This document shows, one piece after another, positions 7,612 to 15,104 of a stretch of DNA of 33,084 bases. Below the pieces are notes generated by a model. It was not told the DNA's origin, searched no databases, and saw nothing but the letters and a program-made list of their open reading frames with translations. Location: assembly GCA_022763065.1 (NCBI GenBank), contig JALEGH010000065.1, positions 1-33,084 on the forward strand. Direction: 5' to 3'. The stretch is from Alphaproteobacteria bacterium (GTDB lineage: Bacteria; Pseudomonadota; Alphaproteobacteria; Micavibrionales; Micavibrionaceae). Each line of letters begins with the position of its first letter. Position 1 is the first letter of the stretch. The position numbers were made by a program, and so were the translations under genes.

Positions 7612-7881
7612 ATGTCGATTAGCACTGAAAGAAAAGCAGAAGTTATTGAAGAATACGCCACCAAAAAAGGCGATACAGGTTCCCCGGAGGTTCAGGTAGC
7701 GATCCTGACAGAGCGGATTAATAACCTGTCTGAGCACATGAAAACCAACAAAAAAGATTTTGGCTCCCGCCGTGGTCTTTTGGCTATGGTCGCGCAGCGC
7801 CGTAAGCTTTTGGATTACCTGAAAGAAAATGATGAAGGCCGCTATAGCGACCTTATCAAACGCTTAGGCATCCGCCGTTAA
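7612..7881 (+). CDS. rpsO: 30S ribosomal protein S15
   Basis: S15 is a primary 16S rRNA-binding protein of the 30S platform. The 89-residue product has the standard length and the family signature: [17 protein letters not shown], then [19 protein letters not shown], then RRKLLDYLK. The start is fixed by a good AAGGAG 6 bases upstream. A strong intrinsic terminator follows immediately (7907-7933), so it is not co-transcribed with pnp, which is usually the next gene. The 125-base leader carries a nested hairpin and the motif shared with pnp, so post-transcriptional control is likely. Confidence 0.97.
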   Translation: MSISTERKAEVIEEYATKKGDTGSPEVQVAILTERINNLSEHMKTNKKDFGSRRGLLAMVAQRRKLLDYLKENDEGRYSDLIKRLGIRR

Positions 7882-7906
7882 AGAAAATTCGAAGAAATTA
7901 CCGAAA

Positions 7907-7933
7907 AAACCGGCTCAACCGGCCGGTTTTTTT
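7907..7933. terminator. Intrinsic terminator between rpsO and ppa (probably bidirectional)
   Basis: AAACCGGC (7907-7914) pairs with GCCGGTTT (7922-7929), followed by a run of seven T (7927-7933). Six A residues flank the other side, so the same hairpin can also end the convergent ppa transcript, whose stop codon it overlaps. Confidence 0.85.
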
Positions 7934-8459
7934 ATTTTTTGGCGCGTTCAATCCCCTCTTCAATCAAACGCCGTGCTTCGCTAGCGTCACCCCATTTGCC
8001 AATCTTGACCCATTTATCCTTTTCAAGGTCTTTATAATGGGTGAAGAAATGCTCAATCTGTTCGCGCAAAATCGGGCGAAGGTCCGTATATTCCTCAACA
8101 TCTGCGTGATAAGGGAAAAGCTTTGATACCGGACGCGCGATAATCTTTTCATCCAGACCACCATCATCTTCCATCATCATCACGCCAATAGGACGCACCG
8201 AAATCACGGCACCGGGCATTACGGGCGTATTTCCTACCACAAGCACATCTACCGGATCTCCATCTTCGGAAAGCGTATGAGGAATGAACCCATAATTACC
8301 CGGATAGCGCATCGGCGTGTGTAAAAAACGGTCCACAAAAATAGCACCGGATTCCTTATCCAGCTCATATTTCACTGGCGGTCCCCCCATCGGATTTTCA
8401 ATGATGGTATTGACCTGATGCGGCGGGTTATCGCCAATAGAAACCCTTGATATATCCAT
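7932..8459 (-). CDS. ppa: Inorganic pyrophosphatase (family I)
   Basis: This cytoplasmic Mg-dependent enzyme hydrolyses pyrophosphate to phosphate, which pulls biosynthetic reactions forward. The 175-residue product matches the hexameric bacterial type. YGFIPHTL is followed by the signature [10 protein letters not shown], with the metal-binding aspartates, and then by [12 protein letters not shown]. The start has AAAGGA upstream on the minus strand. It runs convergently towards rpsO and its last codons share the terminator at 7907-7933. Together with gpmA it separates rpsO from pnp. Confidence 0.95.
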   Translation of the reverse strand: MDISRVSIGDNPPHQVNTIIENPMGGPPVKYELDKESGAIFVDRFLHTPMRYPGNYGFIPHTLSEDGDPVDVLVVGNTPVMPGAVISVRPIGVMMMEDDGGLDEKIIARPVSKLFPYHADVEEYTDLRPILREQIEHFFTHYKDLEKDKWVKIGKWGDASEARRLIEEGIERAKK

Positions 8460-8496
8460 GTCTAAATCCTTTTATTGAACGAACAAAAGGTATAAC

Positions 8497-8558
8497 CACC
8501 AAGACGCCAAGACACAAAGAAATTTTTAATAAAATCTTGGTGACTTCGTGCCTTGGTG
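8497..8558. repeat. Imperfect palindromic repeat between gpmA and ppa
   Basis: Two arms of 23 bases, CACCAAGACGCC... (8497-8519) and ...GCCTTGGTG (8536-8558), are inverted copies with about 18 of 23 positions matching, separated by an AT-rich 16-base loop. CACCAAGAC-type palindromes recur as dispersed intergenic repeats in many bacterial genomes. The element fills most of the 108-base gap and would form a long hairpin in the gpmA-ppa transcript. Confidence 0.7.
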
Positions 8559-8567
8559 ATTTAAATA

Positions 8568-9191
8568 TTATTTAAGCGTATAACGTTTGAGAATCTTGCC
8601 GTTTTCAATTTCAAAAACTACGGGAACGCCAGTCTCCATTTCAGCAGAATTAATTGTTTCAGGTGTTTCGGCACCAAGGATAATCAGCATCGCGCGAAGA
8701 GAGTTTCCATGAGCAGCAATAAGGACATTCTTCCCCTCTTCCACCATTGGTTTAATATGAGCTTCGTAATAAGGGCGCACACGCTTTTCCACCACATCTT
8801 GCAAGCATTCTCCGCCCGGTGGCGGCGTGTCATAGGACCTGCGCCAGATATGCACTTGATCTGCCCCGAATTTTTCGCGCGTTTCATCCTTGTTCAGCCC
8901 TGTGAGGTCGCCGTAATCGCGCTCCCGCAGATCATCATGATAAACCATACTTTCCAGCAATTCGGCCTGCCCGGCTTCTTTCAAAGCCAATTCCGCCGTT
9001 TCATTGGCACGTTTGAGCGTGCTTGTAAAAACCTGATCGAACCGGATATTGGCGTCTTTAAGAAGTTTTCCGGCATTTTTGGCCTCCTCTATCCCCTTTT
9101 CGGTCAATTCGACATCCTTAAAGCCCGTAAAACGGTTGGCTAAATTCCATTCAGACTGGCCATGACGCAGCAATACAAGATAGTTAGGCAT
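8568..9191 (-). CDS. gpmA: 2,3-bisphosphoglycerate-dependent phosphoglycerate mutase
   Basis: The enzyme interconverts 3- and 2-phosphoglycerate in glycolysis and gluconeogenesis. The 207-residue product starts MPNYLVLLRHGQSEWN with the RHG phosphohistidine motif at 9-11. It has RFTGFKDVELTEKG, the acid-base region LRERDYGDLTGLNKDE, and the second histidine in AAHGNSLRA. It is somewhat shorter than the E. coli enzyme, as is usual in Alphaproteobacteria. GAGGAA precedes the ATG on the minus strand. It is divergent from pnp and precedes ppa on the same strand, separated by a palindromic repeat. Confidence 0.93.
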   Translation of the reverse strand: MPNYLVLLRHGQSEWNLANRFTGFKDVELTEKGIEEAKNAGKLLKDANIRFDQVFTSTLKRANETAELALKEAGQAELLESMVYHDDLRERDYGDLTGLNKDETREKFGADQVHIWRRSYDTPPPGGECLQDVVEKRVRPYYEAHIKPMVEEGKNVLIAAHGNSLRAMLIILGAETPETINSAEMETGVPVVFEIENGKILKRYTLK

Positions 9192-9290
9192 AAGTTCCTC
9201 TTCTCATTAAAATCTTTGACTTTCCGGCGCAATCATGCCATTAAATACGCCGTGTGAAAAGCGCCTTTGGTTGTTTTTAAAGAACATCAT

Positions 9291-9340
9291 CGGTTGACTG
9301 TTAAGCGTTTGAGGGAACTTAAACTTTTAACTGTCCACCG
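9291..9340 (+). promoter_or_regulatory. Long imperfect hairpin in the pnp leader
   Basis: CGGTTGACTGTTAAGCGTTT (9291-9310) and the segment 9321-9340 are inverted copies with 16 of 20 matching positions, closed by a 10-base loop. In E. coli the pnp leader carries a long hairpin cut by RNase III that allows PNPase to repress its own mRNA. This hairpin lies in the right place for a similar role, but that is inference. Confidence 0.5.
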
Positions 9341-9405
9341 ACATTCTCTTTAAGAGCTTTTTCAAGGCTACTTCTCGTACATAAATTTAACCGCTTTAAG
9401 ACCTG

Positions 9406-9479
9406 CGGAACCTTTATGAAACTCGACGGAGCGCAAGCGACGGATGACGGCTTCATAAAAGAATCTGCGGGCTTGAAAA
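9406..9479 (+). promoter_or_regulatory. Conserved leader motif, pnp copy
   Basis: This copy contains CGGAAC (9406-9411), AAACTCG (9419-9425), AAGCGACGG (9435-9443) and TGCGGGCTTGAAAA (9466-9479), each also present in order upstream of rpsO. TTTATGAA (9413-9420) pairs perfectly with TTCATAAA (9452-9459). The rpsO copy uses TTTTCAA/TTGAAAA at the same place, so the pairing is kept while the bases differ. The 307-base gap from gpmA to pnp holds this motif and the hairpin at 9291-9340. A TTGACT at 9216 is the only weak promoter-like box I see. Confidence 0.6.
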
Positions 9480-9498
9480 TAACAAACAAGGAAAATAA

Positions 9499-11649
9499 AT
9501 GTTTAATATATATCGTAAAGAAATTGAATTTGCAGGCCAGACATTGGTCTTGGAAACTGGAAAAATCGCCCGTCAGGCTGACTCATGTGTCATGGCCACT
9601 CTTGGCGGAACAACAGTGCTCTGTGCTGTGACTGCTGCCAAAAGCATTCGCGAAGGGCAAGACTTCTTCCCGCTGACGGTTCATTATCAGGAAAAAGCTT
9701 ACGCCGCCGGTAAAATCCCAGGCGGATTTTTTAAGCGTGAAGCACGCCCCTCTGAAAAAGAAACTTTGACGGCGCGTCTTATTGACCGCCCGATCCGTCC
9801 TCTATTTCCTGAAGGCTTCCTAAACGAAGTTCTGGTGATGTGTACTGTTGTCGCGCATGACATGGAAAATGATCCGGATATCGTGGCGATGATCGGTGTC
9901 TCTGCCGCCCTCACTATGTCCGGCATTCCGTTCATGGGACCACTAGGTGCGGCGCGCGTTGGATACAAGGACGGTGAATATCTTCTTAATCCAACATTGC
10001 AGGACATGGAAGGTTCTGAACTGGACCTCATCGCTGCGGGAACAAAAGAAGGTGTTCTCATGGTTGAATCCGAAGCTTCAGAGCTTTCAGAAGACATCAT
10101 GCTCGGCGCTGTTATGCACGCATGGAACGGATTCCAACCTGTTATTGACGGAATCATTGAACTCGCCGAAATGGGGGCGAAAGAGCCTTGGGATCTTCCT
10201 GAAAAAGATCCTAAAGTCATTAAATTAGCTGAAGATCTTAAAGCTAAGTATGAAAAAGATGTAGTAAAGGCCTATGGTCATACAGATAAAATGGAACGTT
10301 ATGAAGCCAAAGACGCTGTGAAGGCTGAGGCGGTGGAAACTTTCCTTGATGAAGAAAACGGCATCACGAAGGAAATGATTGCGGCTGAGTTCAAAAACCT
10401 CGAAGCAGATGTGGTGCGCGGCAGCATTTTAAAAACCGGCAACCGTATCGATGGACGTGATACTAAAACAGTGCGTCAAATTGTCGCGGAAGTTGGTGTT
10501 CTTCCTCGTGCGCACGGTTCTGCTCTGTTCACACGTGGGGAGACACAAGCTCTTGTGGTGACCACCCTTGGAACAGGTCAGGATGAACAGATCATGGACT
10601 CACTTGAGGGTGAATACCGTCAGCGCTTCTTGCTGCACTATAACTTCCCACCCTATTCTGTAGGCGAAGCAGGTCGTGTAGGCCCTCCGGGACGTCGTGA
10701 AATTGGTCACGGGAAGCTCGCATGGCGTGCGATTAACCCGCTTTTGCCGGAATCAGAGGATTTCCCTTACACCATCCGTAACGTATCAGAAATCACAGAA
10801 TCCAACGGTTCTTCTTCTATGGCGACTGTCTGCGGAAGCTCTCTGGCCATGATGGATGCCGGTGTGCCTTTGGCCCGCCCGATTGCGGGTATCGCCATGG
10901 GCTTGATCAAGGAAGGTGAGGACTACGCCGTTCTTTCAGATATCTTGGGCGATGAAGATCACCTCGGCGATATGGACTTTAAAGTGGCCGGTACTGAAGA
11001 CGGGATTACCTCCCTTCAGATGGATATCAAGATTACCTCCATTACCGAGGAAATCATGAAAATCGCGCTGGCTCAGGCCAAAGACGGGCGGATTCATATC
11101 CTTGGCGAGATGGCGAAAGCCTTGACCGAGGCACGCGGTGAAACGTCCGAGTACGCGCCGCAAATTGTTTCCATGCAAATCCCGGTTGATAAAATCCGCG
11201 ATGTGATTGGAACAGGCGGTAAGGTGATCCGTGAGATCACCGAAACCACAGGCGCCAAGATTGATATTGACGATGATGGAAGCCTCAAGATTTCTGCAGT
11301 TAATCAGGAATCCATTGATCAGGCCGTCAAATGGGTCAAGGACATCACGGATGAGCCGGAAGTAGGCAAAGTCTATGACGGTAAAGTTGTTAAAACCGTT
11401 GATTTTGGAGCCTTCGTGAACTTCATGGGTGCCAAAGACGGTCTTGTTCACATTTCTGAGCTTGCTGATGAGCGCGTGGGTCAAACCACCGACATCGTCA
11501 ATGAAGGCGACGAAGTTAAAGTGCTTTGCATTGGTATGGATGATCGCGGCAAAGTGAAGCTTTCCATGAAGCGTGTAGATCAGGAAACTGGCGAAGAACG
11601 TGAGCCCGCCAAGCGTGAGCGTAAACAACGCGACGAAGACGCGGCTTAA
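9499..11649 (+). CDS. pnp: Polyribonucleotide nucleotidyltransferase (PNPase)
   Basis: PNPase is a phosphorolytic 3'-5' exoribonuclease of the RNA degradosome. The 716-residue product has the complete order of domains. A first RNase PH domain contains [14 protein letters not shown] and [12 protein letters not shown], and is followed by an alpha-helical linker (about 240-320). The second, catalytic RNase PH domain has [13 protein letters not shown] and [18 protein letters not shown] with the metal-binding aspartates. A KH domain ([11 protein letters not shown], about 570) and an S1 domain ([18 protein letters not shown], about 625-695) end the protein, followed by a basic/acidic tail. AAGGA lies 6 bases before the start. 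It is normally next to rpsO; here ppa and gpmA intervene. Confidence 0.97.
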   Translation: MFNIYRKEIEFAGQTLVLETGKIARQADSCVMATLGGTTVLCAVTAAKSIREGQDFFPLTVHYQEKAYAAGKIPGGFFKREARPSEKETLTARLIDRPIRPLFPEGFLNEVLVMCTVVAHDMENDPDIVAMIGVSAALTMSGIPFMGPLGAARVGYKDGEYLLNPTLQDMEGSELDLIAAGTKEGVLMVESEASELSEDIMLGAVMHAWNGFQPVIDGIIELAEMGAKEPWDLPEKDPKVIKLAEDLKAKYEKDVVKAYGHTDKMERYEAKDAVKAEAVETFLDEENGITKEMIAAEFKNLEADVVRGSILKTGNRIDGRDTKTVRQIVAEVGVLPRAHGSALFTRGETQALVVTTLGTGQDEQIMDSLEGEYRQRFLLHYNFPPYSVGEAGRVGPPGRREIGHGKLAWRAINPLLPESEDFPYTIRNVSEITESNGSSSMATVCGSSLAMMDAGVPLARPIAGIAMGLIKEGEDYAVLSDILGDEDHLGDMDFKVAGTEDGITSLQMDIKITSITEEIMKIALAQAKDGRIHILGEMAKALTEARGETSEYAPQIVSMQIPVDKIRDVIGTGGKVIREITETTGAKIDIDDDGSLKISAVNQESIDQAVKWVKDITDEPEVGKVYDGKVVKTVDFGAFVNFMGAKDGLVHISELADERVGQTTDIVNEGDEVKVLCIGMDDRGKVKLSMKRVDQETGEEREPAKRERKQRDEDAA

Positions 11650-11655
11650 ATTTTT

Positions 11656-11792
11656 CTCCCTCTCCCCTTGGGAGAGGGTTGGGGTGAGGGCGTTTTGAGA
11701 TGCGAAACCATATCGTTATTCCCCTCACCACTCGGCTATAGCTTTCCCGTTTGGGAAACCTAAGCCTCGTTGCCTCTCCCTAAAGGGAGAGG
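11656..11792. repeat. Palindromic repeat cluster downstream of pnp
   Basis: Successive hairpins are visible. CCCTCTCCC-CTT-GGGAGAGGG (11658-11678) has a perfect 9-bp stem, GGTGAGGG (11683-11690) pairs with CCCTCACC (11722-11729), TTTCCC pairs with GGGAAA (11743-11758), and CCTCTCCC-TAAA-GGGAGAGG spans 11773-11792. The first and last hairpins are related in sequence, so the whole element can also close end to end. Such CCCTCTCCC/GGGAGAGGG repeats are widespread intergenic repeats in proteobacteria. It may protect or process the 3' end of the pnp mRNA. Confidence 0.8.
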
Positions 11793-11814
11793 AAAATATT
11801 GGAGAAACAAACAA

Positions 11815-11840
11815 AAACCCGCCTTGATAGCGGGTTTTTT
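11815..11840 (+). terminator. Intrinsic terminator of pnp
   Basis: AAACCCGC (11815-11822) pairs with GCGGGTTT (11830-11837) around a 7-base loop and runs into six T (11835-11840). This is a clear Rho-independent terminator, placed two bases before the next promoter. Confidence 0.9.
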
Positions 11841-11841
11841 A

Positions 11842-11870
11842 TTGACATTTTTTGCATTATTCTTTAAATT
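11842..11870 (+). promoter_or_regulatory. Sigma-70-type promoter for the J-domain gene
   Basis: A perfect TTGACA (11842-11847) is followed after 17 bases by TAAATT (11865-11870). It directly abuts the T tract of the pnp terminator, and the gene starts 31 bases downstream at 11901. Confidence 0.65.
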
Positions 11871-11900
11871 TACATAAATAAAAAAGTGTGAGGAAATCGA

Positions 11901-12449
11901 ATGCAACGTATCACCTTCAAAGACGAGGATTTTAATCCGCTAAATCTATATGAGCGTTTAGGGATTGAATCCAACGCAACGGCACCAGAAATCACTCGCG
12001 CATACAAAAAGCGCGCTTTTGAGACCCATCCCGATAGACATCCTGATGATCAAGAAAACGCAACGAAACAATTTGTTGCTGTAGGACGCGCCTACGATAT
12101 TTTGAAGAACCCTGCCGCAAAATCAGCCTATGACCGTGAATTATCAACCCGAGATAATAGACAACACCAGACATATACACACTCATCAGAAGATGAAAAA
12201 TCCAAAGCGAAACCAAACTATAAAAACTCTGACTTCTATACTGATGTTGAATACACTCAAGAGGAATTAAAAAGATACAAAGAGGCCTTAGATCGCCTAA
12301 AGGCAAATTGTGCAAAAAGTGGAGATTTTAGCACTGTATTTAATCATTTAGCAGGATCGCCCTCCCCTCAACATAAGCCGCACCTTGAAAGCCCGTCAGA
12401 CAAAAAAGCTCTTCCAAGCCCATTAAAACGGCTCGCAAAGGATGATTAA
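11901..12449 (+). CDS. J-domain (DnaJ-like) protein, class C
   Basis: The N-terminus (residues about 15-80) is a J domain: LYERLGIESNATAPEITRAYKKRAFE, the essential HPD motif at 43-45, and AYDILKNPAAKSAYDRE. Such domains stimulate the ATPase of an Hsp70 partner. The remaining 100 residues are hydrophilic and lack the Gly/Phe linker, zinc centre and C-terminal substrate domains of DnaJ, so this is a class C J protein with an unknown client. GAGGAAA precedes the start. It has its own promoter. Its stop codon overlaps that of the convergent SET gene by three bases. Confidence 0.85.
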   Translation: MQRITFKDEDFNPLNLYERLGIESNATAPEITRAYKKRAFETHPDRHPDDQENATKQFVAVGRAYDILKNPAAKSAYDRELSTRDNRQHQTYTHSSEDEKSKAKPNYKNSDFYTDVEYTQEELKRYKEALDRLKANCAKSGDFSTVFNHLAGSPSPQHKPHLESPSDKKALPSPLKRLAKDD

Positions 12450-12925
12450 CCCTCTTCCTCATCAAACCAGATGTCGCAGGAGTAATCCCACGTTAGCTCT
12501 TCTCCAGCCTTAATATCTCTTATAGCATAAGAGGTTACGGTCATTTCTTCATAATTATTCTCAAGATACATGGTCGGGTTTTTGCTGTGGTTGGTCATCA
12601 TGATATAGCCACAGACCATGCAGTGTTCCTCCCCCTCTTCATCCGGATCCCAATCAAGTAAATATCCATCGGGCGCACCGCCCTCTTCAGGTATAGCATC
12701 GGCCGCTACAGGAATAACCGGTCCAACCTCAATGATCGTGCCTTTGGGAATATCTTCGAGCGCGAACACCCCGCGTCCCTTCTCCCCGCCACAATCACGC
12801 CAGCCGATTTTGGCACCAATAGTTCCATACATGTGGTTGGGGGCCTTCTTTTCTTGTTTAGGCGGCACGAAATCATTATCCTGATCTTCAGCCATCTCAT
12901 CAATTTTTATCGCGCTTGCGCTCAT
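12446..12925 (-). CDS. SET-domain protein (putative lysine methyltransferase)
   Basis: This 159-residue protein is essentially a single SET domain preceded by an acidic, then lysine-containing stretch. Visible motifs are GRGVFALEDIPKGTIIEV (about 50-67), NHS at 112-114 (SET motif III, usually NHSC) and the C-terminal catalytic motif EELTWDY (142-148). SET enzymes transfer methyl groups from S-adenosylmethionine to protein lysines. The cysteine-rich post-SET region is absent, although HCMVCG and CD are present. Bacterial SET proteins of this short type have largely unknown targets. It is convergent with the J-domain gene and divergent from the diesterase gene. Confidence 0.8.
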   Translation of the reverse strand: MSASAIKIDEMAEDQDNDFVPPKQEKKAPNHMYGTIGAKIGWRDCGGEKGRGVFALEDIPKGTIIEVGPVIPVAADAIPEEGGAPDGYLLDWDPDEEGEEHCMVCGYIMMTNHSKNPTMYLENNYEEMTVTSYAIRDIKAGEELTWDYSCDIWFDEEEG

Positions 12926-12966
12926 TTTCTCTATCCCTCATCTCACGACCATGCTATTAACTCCGC

Positions 12967-13716
12967 ATGGCACTTACATTACCAAAAGTCATCGGTCACC
13001 GTGGCGCGTGCGCCTATGCCCCCGAAAACACGCTTGAAAGTTTACATGCTGCAAGCGACCTCAATGTGACGTGGGTTGAGTTCGATGTCAAGCTGACAAG
13101 CGATGGTATTCCCGTTCTTTTTCATGATGATACGTTGGAGCGCACAACAAATGGTTCGGGCAATATGGCCGACACGCCGTACGCAGAGCTTCAAAACCTC
13201 GAATGCGGAAGCTGGTTCGCCGATAGCTTCACCGGCATTAAAATCCCTACCCTTGAAGAAGCGGTTGAGGTCTGCCTTCAACATGATCTGGGCATGAATG
13301 TGGAGTTTAAACCCTGTCCGGGCCGGGAAAAGGAAACAGCCGAGATCGCGCTCGACCATCTTTCACAAATCTGGGATGAAAATGACAAGCTGCTCATTTC
13401 CTCATTCCAGCATGTTTGCCTTGAGGCCGCACGAGATATGATGCCAGATTGGAACCGGGGATTACTGCTCGGCGGAGAAGAGCTTGATCCAAAATGGAAA
13501 GATCTCGCCGATTATCTCGATGTTAAAACCGTGAATGTAGGAAGCAATCTGGCCAAGCGTGAGGTCATCGAAGATATTATTGATGAAGACCTCCACCCGC
13601 TTATCTATACCGTCAATGACCCTATGGAGGCACGTAAATATCAAAGCTGGGGCGTGGCTTCTATGTTTTCCGATTGCCCAGATGTCATCGCCGAGAATTT
13701 ACTGACGGTGCATTAA
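12967..13716 (+). CDS. ugpQ: Glycerophosphodiester phosphodiesterase
   Basis: The enzyme hydrolyses glycerophosphodiesters from phospholipid turnover to glycerol-3-phosphate and an alcohol. The 249-residue product has the TIM-barrel GDPD signatures: GHRGACAYAPENTLES with the catalytic His-Arg near 11-12, then EFDVKLTSDGIPVLFHDDTLERTT with metal-binding Glu/Asp and the second His, then NVEFKPCPG. There is no signal peptide, so it is cytoplasmic as in UgpQ. It starts 41 bases from the divergent SET gene without an obvious Shine-Dalgarno sequence. The gene symbol rests on similarity to the cytosolic form and is less certain than the activity. Confidence 0.85.
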   Translation: MALTLPKVIGHRGACAYAPENTLESLHAASDLNVTWVEFDVKLTSDGIPVLFHDDTLERTTNGSGNMADTPYAELQNLECGSWFADSFTGIKIPTLEEAVEVCLQHDLGMNVEFKPCPGREKETAEIALDHLSQIWDENDKLLISSFQHVCLEAARDMMPDWNRGLLLGGEELDPKWKDLADYLDVKTVNVGSNLAKREVIEDIIDEDLHPLIYTVNDPMEARKYQSWGVASMFSDCPDVIAENLLTVH

Positions 13717-13736
13717 AGCGCCTTCCCATCATATCC

Positions 13737-15008
13737 TTAATTCGGTGTTGGAGCTTTAGGTTTAGGAGCCAAATCTATGTCATGCCGTTTGGCAAACGAC
13801 GTAAGTTCCCTCAACGCTATTTTGGAATAACCTGACATTATACTGTCCCCGTCATTTGACAAAGACTTAAGCATTACAAAACATTTTGGAATCAGCTCCT
13901 TTGCCAATTCTTGATGTGAGGCACATGCATTTAACATAGTACTCATCGCTGCGGCTCGAAGGGTCGTAGGCATTGGGTAACCAGATAAACCAGAAAACCG
14001 AGTAAGCCCATAGACAGCGCTTGAATCAACAACCCACTGTGCAATATATTTATCACTTTGAACCATTGGAGCAATTGCACGTAGCGCCGCAGTAGCACGT
14101 TCCGCAGCCTTATTGCTTCCAATAATACCTTCTTTAAACATAACTTTTTCTAATATTGGCCATACGAGATCTCTTTTGTCTTCGAAAGCTGCCCCCATGA
14201 TACCAAGCCCCTCATAAGTGACCCAAGAACCCGGATTCTTCGTATATTCTGCCATCAATTCTTGCCAAATCATTTCTTTTTGGGCCGGTTGAACGACTGC
14301 AATCCATGCCATACTTTTGGCAGCCTTTGAACATATATCTTCGCTTTCAGTCTCACTATTTAGCAATTGAGCTAAAATACTGTGACCTGACACTAAGTAT
14401 TTCCCTTGATACTTAGAACCCAGACTTGCGATACTTAACACCGCTACACCTCTAACCATTTCAGATCCATGTTTTAACTTATCTCGTGCAATATCCCAGG
14501 CTTGGGCGGCCCTGCCTTCGTCTTCCGCCCCCATTTTAACAACTCTACCAAGCGCCATAGCCGACGATACTTCTGGTACGTCATCACGCTCAACAAGCTC
14601 TACCATTACATTCCATAGCCCAGGAATGTGCCTTTCATATCTTTCAAGAAACTCGGATAAAACATAAGACGCGTGTGTTTGAAGACCTTCATCATCATTG
14701 TTATTCATCATAGTCACAAGTTGGTTGAATATTTCAACTTCACGTCCCGACAAGTTAGTTTTGTTATCCCTTATAGAAACAGAAAGACGGGCAAGAGCTG
14801 TTCGACGCTTTTGGGCATTTTCACTTTTTAAATCCAACACGATCTCCAAACTATTAAGGCGTGCATTTAAATCGCTGTGTTTATCTGGAATAGCTTCAGT
14901 AAAATGATTATCAGAAGTGTTTAACAAGCCATATGCCCCAGCAGCAGTAAATGCTGCAAGCAATGTGGCTATAGTTTTTTGTTTCGTTGAAAATTTCACG
15001 AATGACAT
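13737..15008 (-). CDS. Membrane-anchored alpha-helical (HEAT-like) repeat protein, function unknown
   Basis: This 423-residue protein is not recognised as a named family. It starts MSFVKFSTKQKTIATLLAAFTAAGAYGLL, a basic end followed by one hydrophobic segment (about 11-29), so it is probably inner-membrane anchored or secreted. The rest consists of helical pairs resembling HEAT or armadillo repeats, for example RRTALARLSVSI, SSAMALGRVVKMG, VRGVAVLSIASLG and AAERATAALRAIAP. It ends in a proline/lysine tail. The start is supported by a perfect AAGGAGGA on the minus strand. Its codons are more AT-rich than the core genes. A scaffold or protein-binding role is inferred only from the fold type. 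Confidence 0.75.
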   Translation of the reverse strand: MSFVKFSTKQKTIATLLAAFTAAGAYGLLNTSDNHFTEAIPDKHSDLNARLNSLEIVLDLKSENAQKRRTALARLSVSIRDNKTNLSGREVEIFNQLVTMMNNNDDEGLQTHASYVLSEFLERYERHIPGLWNVMVELVERDDVPEVSSAMALGRVVKMGAEDEGRAAQAWDIARDKLKHGSEMVRGVAVLSIASLGSKYQGKYLVSGHSILAQLLNSETESEDICSKAAKSMAWIAVVQPAQKEMIWQELMAEYTKNPGSWVTYEGLGIMGAAFEDKRDLVWPILEKVMFKEGIIGSNKAAERATAALRAIAPMVQSDKYIAQWVVDSSAVYGLTRFSGLSGYPMPTTLRAAAMSTMLNACASHQELAKELIPKCFVMLKSLSNDGDSIMSGYSKIALRELTSFAKRHDIDLAPKPKAPTPN

Positions 15009-15104
15009 TTCTTCCTCCTTACAAATACGTAATATCTAACGGATGTAAAGAAGGCATGTTAATATGTCAATAGTTATTATAGTTACTTTTCCGAAAACAG
15101 TGCA

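Noticed and set aside
9216-9246. TTGACT ... TTAAAT as a pnp promoter
   Set aside because: The 19-base spacing and weak -10 make it unreliable. It is mentioned only as the best of poor candidates.
9416-9631. ORF of 71 aa starting ATGAAACTCG in the pnp leader
   Set aside because: It overlaps the start of pnp out of frame, has no Shine-Dalgarno sequence, and its 5' part coincides with the leader motif conserved with rpsO, where no such frame exists.
10936-11628. 230-aa minus-strand ORF within pnp
   Set aside because: It is a shadow of the well-supported pnp frame. The antisense translation shows no family motif.
11516-11731. 71-aa minus-strand ORF containing HPNPLPRGEGE
   Set aside because: This peptide is the familiar translation of the CCCTCTCCC-type repeat; it is spurious.
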